Source: SIG710 sp045596925
Lineage (GTDB): Bacteria; Bacillota; Clostridia; Oscillospirales; CAG-272
DNA: 20,346 nucleotides
NCBI GenBank assembly: GCA_045596925.1
Contig: JAZODH010000009.1
Span: 1 to 20,346, forward strand
Reading direction: 5' to 3'
Numbering within the stretch: the stretch's first letter is position 1; every line of letters begins with the position of its first letter. The notes beneath the pieces were generated by a model that ran no database searches, had not been told where the DNA came from, and saw nothing but the letters and a program-made list of their open reading frames with translations. The translations under genes and the position numbers were made by a program. Shown here piece by piece: positions 14,114-20,346 of this stretch.

Positions 14114-15994
14114 TTACCATTCCCAAACGTCGGGAGCCATTGCCTGGTTCTTGATCGAACCGCTGTTGTTTGTGTAAGCTGTGCCGCCGTTGTAGGTCAG
14201 ATCGCTGTGGTAGAATTTGTAAGTTCCGGCAGTTGTAACAATACCAAACGTTCTTGTTGTGTTCAGATCGCAGTTTTCAACGTATAAGTAAGCGGGATAT
14301 TTAACTCCGTCAACGGCATTATTTCCGTTTACGTAGAAGGCGACCGCCGACAAGTCACTTGTTGATTTCACAATGGTAAGATCATAGCACTTTACCTTTG
14401 TCTTGCGGATACATTGAACCGCCGCGTTATCCTTGTTGTTGGTTGTTTGCACGGTTGCGTCAAGGTAGAGATTGCGAAGCGTTACCTGAATGTATTCTGC
14501 CTTGGTGCCGTTGCAGTTGAACAGGTGTCGGTTGGAGCTTGAGGACGAGGTCTTTACAACCTTAACGCTGTCCTTGTCACCCAGGCCTATAATATCCATG
14601 CTGGAATATACGTTGATAGTTGTTCCCTCGTTGTACGTACCGGGAAGCAAGTAAACGGTAGAGTACTCGTTGTTCTGAAGATCGCTGATCTTCTTGTAAA
14701 GTAATCCGTTTGCTGCCTGAACCGTGTAGTTTTTGTTGATAGTGTCCGTTGCGGCAGGAGCAAGAACCACGGTGGTGGAACGCTTTGCAACCACAAACTT
14801 GACATTTCCGTTTTCCATGTAGTCGATAGCGATGTATTCAGAGCCTTCCTCTGCCAGAGAGGGATCAAGAGCCGCAGGGTTGCTATCAAAAGTACCGCCT
14901 ACGATCTTGCCGTTCTCAACCTCTGCATCATCTCCGAGTGCGGAAACGTAAGTTACAGAAAAGGGGCCGAAGGAGTCGGTCTCGAACGAGATGATTCCCG
15001 TCGTAGCATCGTAAGTGTAATCCGCTATTGCATTTCCGTTGTGCGAAAGCTCAAGGATATTGAGAAACTGTCCGATCTCGATGTGAACGGGGAAAATTAC
15101 TCCGCTCACCTTTGCACCGTCTCTGAAAAGGGAAATATCATAAGATACAGTGGTTCCGTTTGATCCCGTCGTAACGGATTCGTTTGCAACCTCCAGCTTA
15201 TATTCGCCTTCGTTTGCCATAGCGGGAATATAAACACTGACGTCACCTGCGGTGATCAGAGTAGGGGTTACGGTTTCGGCGGGGACGTTGACAGATCCTA
15301 TGATCGGATACTTGGAATCCACGTCATACTGATCTCCGAAGCTGTCCTTTTCGTAGGTATACTGGGTAGCCAGGAAATTGAGACCGAATTCTATCGCGGG
15401 AATATCGGTACCGTTGTGGTTGGCTTCGTTTCCGACTGTCTCAGCCATGTCGACCTTGACGATTATGTAGTCGAATTCGTCCTTTTCGAGCAGGGTCTCG
15501 GAATCGGCAAGAATGTTCGCATTCTTGAAAGACGATCTTGTTGTGCCTGCGATTGCCGAATCATCGGCAAAGGCAGAGGAAACAACACCTGCATCCTTTG
15601 TAACGAGACTGTCAACGGTGAGTATCTCGGAGAGCTTTATGTCGGCACCTGTTGCCGTTTTACCCACGAACTCCTTTAAGATGTTCATGTTTGCCATGTA
15701 CTTGAGCGCGAGAGTGCCGTTGTTAGTTACCTTAATGGCAACCACCTCGGTGTGACCGGGCTCCCAAAGACCTTTTTTGAAAAGGTCTGTTGCGCCGTCA
15801 AGGTCGTTCCAAGTGGTGCCGTCAAGCGTGTACTCGACCACGATGTCAAGATTACCTGCGGTAATTACGTTGCTGCCCGAAGCAGCGGAGTCTGTGAACC
15901 AAGCAAAAGTGGTTCCCATAAGCATTCCAAAGCAGAGCAGAAGTGCAACGGCAGACGTGAGCAACGCTTTTTTGGTTGTTTTTGCGTTTGTCAT
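14114..15994 (-). CDS. SipW-dependent TasA-like surface protein with beta-helix tail
   Basis: 626-residue predicted exported protein. Residues 1-36 form a SipW-dependent-type signal peptide: ALLTSAVALLLCFGMLMG, then TTFAWFTDSAASG. Residues about 40-235 are a TasA/camelysin-like stem with GNLDIVVEYTLDG, KGLWEPGHTEVVAIKVTNNG, ETVGNEANHNGTDIP and DSFGDQYDVDSKYP. A middle beta-sandwich (about 240-350) ends in TDSFGPFSVTYVS. The C-terminal 200 residues have the short repeating strands of a parallel beta-helix (STVYLLPGTYNEGTTINVYS). No sortase motif is seen. The ribosome site AAGGAGGT is strong. The gene is separated from both neighbours by double-hairpin repeats. Family role: TasA homologues form extracellular fibres of biofilm; that this protein does so is inference. 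Confidence 0.85.
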   Translation of the reverse strand: MTNAKTTKKALLTSAVALLLCFGMLMGTTFAWFTDSAASGSNVITAGNLDIVVEYTLDGTTWNDLDGATDLFKKGLWEPGHTEVVAIKVTNNGTLALKYMANMNILKEFVGKTATGADIKLSEILTVDSLVTKDAGVVSSAFADDSAIAGTTRSSFKNANILADSETLLEKDEFDYIIVKVDMAETVGNEANHNGTDIPAIEFGLNFLATQYTYEKDSFGDQYDVDSKYPIIGSVNVPAETVTPTLITAGDVSVYIPAMANEGEYKLEVANESVTTGSNGTTVSYDISLFRDGAKVSGVIFPVHIEIGQFLNILELSHNGNAIADYTYDATTGIISFETDSFGPFSVTYVSALGDDAEVENGKIVGGTFDSNPAALDPSLAEEGSEYIAIDYMENGNVKFVVAKRSTTVVLAPAATDTINKNYTVQAANGLLYKKISDLQNNEYSTVYLLPGTYNEGTTINVYSSMDIIGLGDKDSVKVVKTSSSSSNRHLFNCNGTKAEYIQVTLRNLYLDATVQTTNNKDNAAVQCIRKTKVKCYDLTIVKSTSDLSAVAFYVNGNNAVDGVKYPAYLYVENCDLNTTRTFGIVTTAGTYKFYHSDLTYNGGTAYTNNSGSIKNQAMAPDVWEW

Positions 15995-16043
15995 TTTTTA
16001 TGACCTCCTTATAATGTTTTGTCGATCGGGATTTATCCTTCTT

Positions 16044-16120
16044 CGGCAATCAAAAGGCACAAAATTAGAACTTATGCCCTTTGATTGCCGCCTATCCCTC
16101 ACAGGGAGGGATAGGACGGA
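16044..16120 (-). repeat. Intercistronic double-hairpin repeat, copy B
   Basis: Hairpin 1 is at 16044-16090 and hairpin 2 at 16091-16115, directly abutting. From the ribosome site through the repeat (16000-16123) it matches copy C with a single difference in 124 bases (the hairpin 2 loop). Confidence 0.9.
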
Positions 16121-16130
16121 CTTAAAATAA

Positions 16131-17477
16131 TTACTTGATTACAACATTTGCGTTTTCGTGACCGCTCATTTCAACATTGGCGGTAATGGCGGTGTTAGTA
16201 ATGGTCAGGTTCGCATTGGTAGCACCTGCACGAAGAACGATTGCAGCATCGCCATCTCCATTGTCGGAAACGATGGTGGAATCGATGATTGCATAATTCT
16301 CAACAGTTGTGTTAGCGCTTTCGCCAAAACGAACAGCGTATTTCTGAACGTCGATAGTGCAGTTCTCAACAACGATATTGTCGCTGTTGTTGAAGTTGAT
16401 ACCGCGAACAGAATTTACAGTACAATCCTTAACAAGAACGCCATCGATACCCTTCAGCTGAGCCAAAGAGTGCGCTCTTGCGGTAGCCGTACAGTCAAGG
16501 ATGGTCAAATTCTTGTCGCCACCGGTGTAGGACTTAACGCCGACTGCATCAAGAACATCAAAGGTACAACCCTCAACGGTCACGTTGCAGGTGTAACGAG
16601 TGACGTTTGTACCATCTCCAAGCTGAATGCAAGCATCAGCAGAAATGCTGTCAGCAACAAAGTTCACATTCTTGATGGTAACACCAGCGGTGGTAAGTGT
16701 AGCGGACTTGCCGTCTACAAGAATAACGCCCGCAAGTCTATTTCCGTTGCCATCAATGGTAAACTTAACATCAGCTTTCTGGGGAATTGTTATATTTCCT
16801 TCAAGGTCAGAAGTGAACTGGATAACATCTCCATCAACAGCATTGTTGATAGCGTCCTGAAGTTCCTTAATGCTTCCTACAGGATATGTAGCATCCTTAT
16901 CATACTGATCACCAAAGCTGTCGTTCTCGTATGTAAGCTGAGTTGCAAGAACCGTTACTCCGATGCCCTCGAGTGTCAGGCCCTGGTACTCGTTGCCCGC
17001 GGAGGAAGCCATAGCACCTTGAATGTAGTAAACATCGCTGAGTGCGCCTGCAGTTGTGAGTGTGCCCTCAAAGTTTGCAAGGTCAACTGCCGTGCCATCT
17101 TCCTTCACGATAGAGAAGGAGATGACCTCAAGCAGCTTCGAACTACCTGTTATGCCGTTAAGCGAGAGACGGTATTTCAGAGCGAGATTACCGTTGTTCT
17201 TGATCTGGAATGCCTGTGTACGGAAAGTAACACCGGGTTCCCAAAGAATGTTGGTCTCACCGTCTTTGTTCTGGAACTTGAGCTTGTCGCCTACAAGAGA
17301 AGCGTCGTCCTTGTCCACGATGTCAACCTTCAGGTTTCCTGCCTGAATCTGATTTGTGCCCGAGGTGGCACTGTCAGTGAACCACGCGAAAGTGGTTCCG
17401 AGAAGCATTGCAAAGCAGAGCAGAAGTGCAACTGCCGAGCTGAGCAAAGCTCTCTTTGTTGTTTTTGCGTTTGTCAT
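16131..17477 (-). CDS. SipW-dependent surface protein with beta-helix tail
   Basis: 448 residues from ATG 17477, chosen for its AAGGAGGT ribosome site. A longer in-frame start would lie in the repeat, and the same leader peptide frame is not kept in copy B. The signal peptide has ALLSSAVALLLCFAMLLG followed by TTFAWFTDSATSG. The TasA-like stem (about 38-190) is shorter than in its neighbours but keeps the WEPGVTFRTQAFQIKNNG block and ends in LTYENDSFGDQYDKDATYP. After this the protein is a right-handed beta-helix of short repeats: VTIKNVNF, VTVEGCTF, NLTILDCTA, GVLVKDCTV, NIVVENCTI, ending in NVVIK. Such solenoids bind glycans or act as stalks; a catalytic site is not apparent. No wall-sorting signal. 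Confidence 0.86.
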   Translation of the reverse strand: MTNAKTTKRALLSSAVALLLCFAMLLGTTFAWFTDSATSGTNQIQAGNLKVDIVDKDDASLVGDKLKFQNKDGETNILWEPGVTFRTQAFQIKNNGNLALKYRLSLNGITGSSKLLEVISFSIVKEDGTAVDLANFEGTLTTAGALSDVYYIQGAMASSAGNEYQGLTLEGIGVTVLATQLTYENDSFGDQYDKDATYPVGSIKELQDAINNAVDGDVIQFTSDLEGNITIPQKADVKFTIDGNGNRLAGVILVDGKSATLTTAGVTIKNVNFVADSISADACIQLGDGTNVTRYTCNVTVEGCTFDVLDAVGVKSYTGGDKNLTILDCTATARAHSLAQLKGIDGVLVKDCTVNSVRGINFNNSDNIVVENCTIDVQKYAVRFGESANTTVENYAIIDSTIVSDNGDGDAAIVLRAGATNANLTITNTAITANVEMSGHENANVVIK

Positions 17478-17525
17478 TATAATGACCTCCTTATAATGTT
17501 TTGTCGATCGGGATTTATCCTTCTT

Positions 17526-17605
17526 CGGCAATCAAAAGGCACAAAATTAGAACTTATGCCCTTTGATTGCCGCCTATCCCTCACAGAGAGGGATAGGACG
17601 GACTT
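17526..17605 (-). repeat. Intercistronic double-hairpin repeat, copy C
   Basis: Hairpin 1 is at 17526-17572 and hairpin 2 at 17573-17597. Nearly identical to copy B, including the leader and ribosome site, which points to a recent duplication or gene conversion. Confidence 0.9.
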
Positions 17606-17634
17606 TGTTATCCTAAAAGGATGATTTTTGAAAT

Positions 17635-19440
17635 TTACGGCTCAGCAAAGGTGTGAACTCTAACGTTACCGGTTGCAAGAATAGTACCTTCTGCATCGTA
17701 CTGGGTAACGTTAAGAGTAATCCAGCCGGATGCAAAGTTCCAATCTCTGCCCGTATAAACCTTAAGAACACCATCGTTTAGTTCGTATCCAATCTCAATG
17801 TTCTTGTCGTTCACAATTTCTGCGGAATTAACGAGATCAAAGACCTTACCGTCAAGTCCTTCGGTAATTGTTTTTTTACCAAGAGACCAAGTCAAGCCAG
17901 CCTGATTAGGAATTTTAACGTTGTTTTCATCATAAGCAGTCAACTGAGATTCCAGAGATACTACGTAGTGATCAGCACCGCTAACGGGAGCAACATAGTA
18001 ACCATCAGCCTGAGCTACAGGAGCTGCAACAGCGAGCTTTGTAGAAGGATACGTGTTAGTGTATCTGCTTACCTCTTCACCGTTGAGAATGTAGGTAGCG
18101 TGAGAGCACATTGCCATTACCTGATAACAATTAGCTCCTGTTGTTGTATACATCTTTCCGGTATACTTGGAATTAGCATCCATATTGATAGAGAGCTTGT
18201 AGTCGGCGCCTTCAAAGCCGTGACCAAGCATACCACCCATAATGTTACCGGACGTACATACGAGTGTTACGTCAGAAGTTGCATTAACGAAATTAACGGT
18301 GTAATCAGCACCGTCAGTGCCGCTGGCATTAGCTGTACCGTAGTTATAGAAGGAACCCATATTGTATTGTCCTTCGATATAACCATGGAGAGCTACGTTT
18401 TCAAATGTAGTAGTGCCGGGATTGATAACATTTCTTACAAGTGCTCTACCGTCGGTTGTATTAACGTTAGCGGTAAAGTTAGAAATCTTGATATCCTTCG
18501 CATCGCCGACCTTGCCAACATACTCGAACAGAGCGGTGGTGAGGTTGTTCATGGTTACGCCGTTACCGTCGAAGCTACCGTTAAGGTTGATTTTACCAAC
18601 ACCGGTCATATCGAGGGTTTCAACGCCATCAGCCACCTTGAAGTAGGTGTACTCGCTGTAATCAGAAATGCTCATCAGCTGAGATGCCTCGTTAATGAGG
18701 TAAGGATCCTCAGCTGTGCCCTTACCGCCTACAAAATCACCAGGATAAGTAGCATCCTTATCATACTGATTACCAAAGCTGTCATTCTCGTATGTAAGCT
18801 GGGAAGCAAGAACGTTGATGCCGAAGTCAATGGAAGGAATGTTTGTACCGTTGTGGTTAGCTTCGTTGCCGACTGTCTCGGCCATGTCGACTGTGATGAT
18901 TACATAGTGAGCATCTCCTGCGAGAAGTTCTTGGTCGGATGCGAGGATGTTGCCCGATTTAAACGTCTTAGCCGCACCGGTGTCTGTATTTTGACTGCCG
19001 CCGAATACCATGCCGAGCAGAATGTCTCCAACCTGGTTAACCTGATGGGTAACAGTAGTGACCGTCAAGATGTCGGAAAGAACGATATCAGCACCGTCCT
19101 TGGTCTTACCTTTAGTCTCGTTGACAATGTTCATGTTAGCCGCATATTTTAGAGCCAGAGAACCATTGTTCTTGATGCGGAGAGCAACGACCTCTGTGTG
19201 ACCGGGCTCCCAGAGTCCCTTCTGAAACAGATCGGTTGCACCGTCAAGTTCCTTCCAATTTTCACCGTCAAGCGTGTACTGAACTTCAATGTCCAGGTTG
19301 CCTGCAGTAATTGTGTTGCTACTCGAAGCAACGCTGTCAGTAAACCACGCGAACGTCGTACCAACAAGCATCGAGCAGCAAAGGAGCATCGCCATGACGC
19401 TTGTGAGAAGTGCGTGCTTTGTGTTTTTTGTGTTAGTCAT
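17635..19440 (-). CDS. SipW-dependent TasA-like surface protein with GLUG-like/mixed beta tail
   Basis: 601-residue exported protein. The SipW-type signal has ALLTSVMAMLLCCSMLVG followed by TTFAWFTDSVASS. The stem (about 38-235) is clearly homologous to the protein two genes downstream: ITAGNLDIEVQYTLDG, KGLWEPGHTEVVALRIKNNG, ETVGNEANHNGTNIP, ENDSFGNQYDKDATYP. The tail is different: GGKGTAEDPYLINEASQLM opens a domain like that of adhesins and beta-helical surface proteins (GLUG-type start). Then come aromatic- and glycine-rich strands and a final beta-sandwich (about 490-600) ending in GNVRVHTFAEP. No sortase signal or membrane tail is seen. AATGAGGTAAG precedes the ATG. Its unusually long tail may present a distinct binding surface. 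Confidence 0.85.
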   Translation of the reverse strand: MTNTKNTKHALLTSVMAMLLCCSMLVGTTFAWFTDSVASSSNTITAGNLDIEVQYTLDGENWKELDGATDLFQKGLWEPGHTEVVALRIKNNGSLALKYAANMNIVNETKGKTKDGADIVLSDILTVTTVTHQVNQVGDILLGMVFGGSQNTDTGAAKTFKSGNILASDQELLAGDAHYVIITVDMAETVGNEANHNGTNIPSIDFGINVLASQLTYENDSFGNQYDKDATYPGDFVGGKGTAEDPYLINEASQLMSISDYSEYTYFKVADGVETLDMTGVGKINLNGSFDGNGVTMNNLTTALFEYVGKVGDAKDIKISNFTANVNTTDGRALVRNVINPGTTTFENVALHGYIEGQYNMGSFYNYGTANASGTDGADYTVNFVNATSDVTLVCTSGNIMGGMLGHGFEGADYKLSINMDANSKYTGKMYTTTGANCYQVMAMCSHATYILNGEEVSRYTNTYPSTKLAVAAPVAQADGYYVAPVSGADHYVVSLESQLTAYDENNVKIPNQAGLTWSLGKKTITEGLDGKVFDLVNSAEIVNDKNIEIGYELNDGVLKVYTGRDWNFASGWITLNVTQYDAEGTILATGNVRVHTFAEP

Positions 19441-19479
19441 TTTCTTACCTCATTGTTTTAGCTAACTTTTTACCTTTTT

Positions 19480-19550
19480 CGGTAATCAAAAGGCACAAAC
19501 GGATTTATGCCCTTTGATCACCGCCTATCCCCCGAGGGGGATAGGACGGA
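19480..19550 (-). repeat. Intercistronic double-hairpin repeat, copy D
   Basis: Hairpin 1 is at 19480-19523 and hairpin 2 at 19524-19545. Relative to the other copies the fourth pair of hairpin 1 is U-A instead of C-G (both arms changed), and the ninth pair of hairpin 2 is C-G instead of U-A. The loops differ in sequence and length. Confidence 0.9.
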
Positions 19551-19567
19551 CTTATAACGTGGTGATA

Positions 19568-20346
19568 TTATTCTTCGGTAATAATACCGGTGCCGGACAG
19601 ATTGTAAATATCTTTCATAGCACCATTTACGTTCGTGTTGTTGGAAACCTTGATTTCGCAGTCAACTGCATGAATACCATCCTGGTAAACATCGGTGGTA
19701 TTTACATTTGCAACGTCAAAGGTGCAATTCTTGATGGTTGCTGGGCTATACAGACGGAGAACACCGTAAGTACCGTTACCCTTGATGGTGCAACCGTCAA
19801 AAGTAACATGCTCAGCGCCTCCACCGATAGCTGCCCAACCAATGATGGTGCAGTTCTTGTAAGTGATGTTGGCATTGTTTAGACCATCATAGTGAATGGC
19901 ATAAACACCGGTAGCCTCAAATGTGCAGTCCTCGAATACCAGAGTTCCCTTGGAGTATGCCCAACGCTGTGCGTTGCTTTCTTTTATGTGCACATTCTTA
20001 ATGGTCACGTTATTGAGGGTACCGGAAAGAGTATCTTCAAAAACAACTCCGTCCTGACCGATAATGGTAGCGCCTTCCACCAGACTTGGGAACTCGTAGG
20101 TGCCTGCAGACAGAACTACGGTCTTTTCACCGCTGCTAAAAGCAGCTTCCATAGCAGACTGATCGGTCGCGACAGTACCCTTTACAACATAAACGGTTCC
20201 GTCGCCGTTATCAACGGTGATGTGACCGGCTGCAAGGTTTTTATTGACAGTGCTGTCGTTATAAGTACCGCCGTAAACATTAACGGGCTTACCATAACCC
20301 ATGTAGTTCTGGAAGTTTGCAGAAGTCGGATCGTAGCCATGTCGTT
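19568..20346 (-). CDS. Beta-helix surface protein, partial (5' end outside window)
   Basis: At least 259 residues; the frame is open to the window edge (preceding codons read RHGYDPTSANFQNY), so the N-terminus, and any SipW signal, is missing. The visible part is a parallel beta-helix: KTVVLSAGTYEFPS, ATIIGQDGVVF, NVTIKNVHI, TLVFEDCTF, NITYKNCTI, HVTFDGCTI, ATIKNCTF, then IHAVDCEIKV, ending GTGIITEE. The rungs repeat every 20-25 residues. It is followed by repeat copy D and then the next surface-protein gene on the same strand, so it is very probably another member of the run. Catalytic residues are not visible. Confidence 0.8.
   Translation of the reverse strand, partial: RHGYDPTSANFQNYMGYGKPVNVYGGTYNDSTVNKNLAAGHITVDNGDGTVYVVKGTVATDQSAMEAAFSSGEKTVVLSAGTYEFPSLVEGATIIGQDGVVFEDTLSGTLNNVTIKNVHIKESNAQRWAYSKGTLVFEDCTFEATGVYAIHYDGLNNANITYKNCTIIGWAAIGGGAEHVTFDGCTIKGNGTYGVLRLYSPATIKNCTFDVANVNTTDVYQDGIHAVDCEIKVSNNTNVNGAMKDIYNLSGTGIITEE

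Noticed and set aside
17478..17531. An in-frame N-terminal extension starting MPKKDKSRSTKHYKEV, also present as a leader frame at 16049
   Set aside because: It starts with TTG inside hairpin 1 and has no ribosome site. In copy B the same peptide is out of frame with the gene, so the ATG after AAGGAGGT is the real start.
16158..17624. A 488-codon plus-strand frame opposite a surface-protein gene, and a similar one at 17968-19152
   Set aside because: Both are antisense to convincing SipW-signal proteins, have no ribosome site and no recognisable domain, and run through the hairpin repeat.

Overview
The window looks like chromosomal DNA of an anaerobic gut-type Clostridia member (Bacillota, Oscillospiraceae-like). 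Support comes from strong GGAGG ribosome sites, TTGACA/TATAAT promoters, a lactate-dehydrogenase/electron-transfer-flavoprotein operon, a rubredoxin, and SipW/TasA-type surface proteins. No rRNA, tRNA, CRISPR array or intact transposase gene was found. The genus cannot be named from the sequence alone.

Layout. (1) 1-3870, plus strand: HD-domain phosphohydrolase, HAD-IIA phosphatase, ABC ATPase and ABC permease, closely packed and ending in a bidirectional terminator. (2) 3875-7352, minus strand: etfB, etfA with a reduced N-terminal ferredoxin domain, and a GlcD-type FAD dehydrogenase. The order matches lctB-lctC-lctD of the bifurcating lactate dehydrogenase. The promoter has a near-perfect Rex (NADH/NAD+ sensor) operator just upstream. 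(3) 7395-7681, plus strand: a small rubredoxin gene whose promoter carries a palindrome at about -41, then a terminator shared with a convergent ZIP metal transporter (7690-8442, minus). (4) 8549-9450, plus: comF-like phosphoribosyltransferase gene with its own promoter and terminator. (5) 9498-12085, plus: a DUF4832-type glycosidase-like protein and an acyltransferase-domain protein. (6) 12089-12430: a decayed stretch holding the C-terminal relic of an AraC-type regulator, a bidirectional terminator and a cluster of hairpins resembling an IS200/IS605-type end.

(7) 12436-20346, minus strand, is the most unusual part. Five consecutive same-strand genes run off the right edge. Three complete ones have a SipW-dependent signal peptide, a shared TasA-like stem of about 230 residues, and different C-terminal domains, mostly beta-helix-like. 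The fifth, cut by the window edge, shows only a beta-helix tail. The last gene in the direction of transcription encodes a membrane- or SipW-targeted protein with three LysM repeats, a plausible peptidoglycan anchor. Each of the four gaps between them carries the same tandem double-hairpin element. Its stems differ between copies by paired (compensatory) changes while the loops diverge, and it folds properly only as the minus-strand (mRNA-sense) RNA. I infer a modular surface-fibre or adhesin locus with a repeated intercistronic RNA structure. SipW itself and the operon promoter must lie outside the window.
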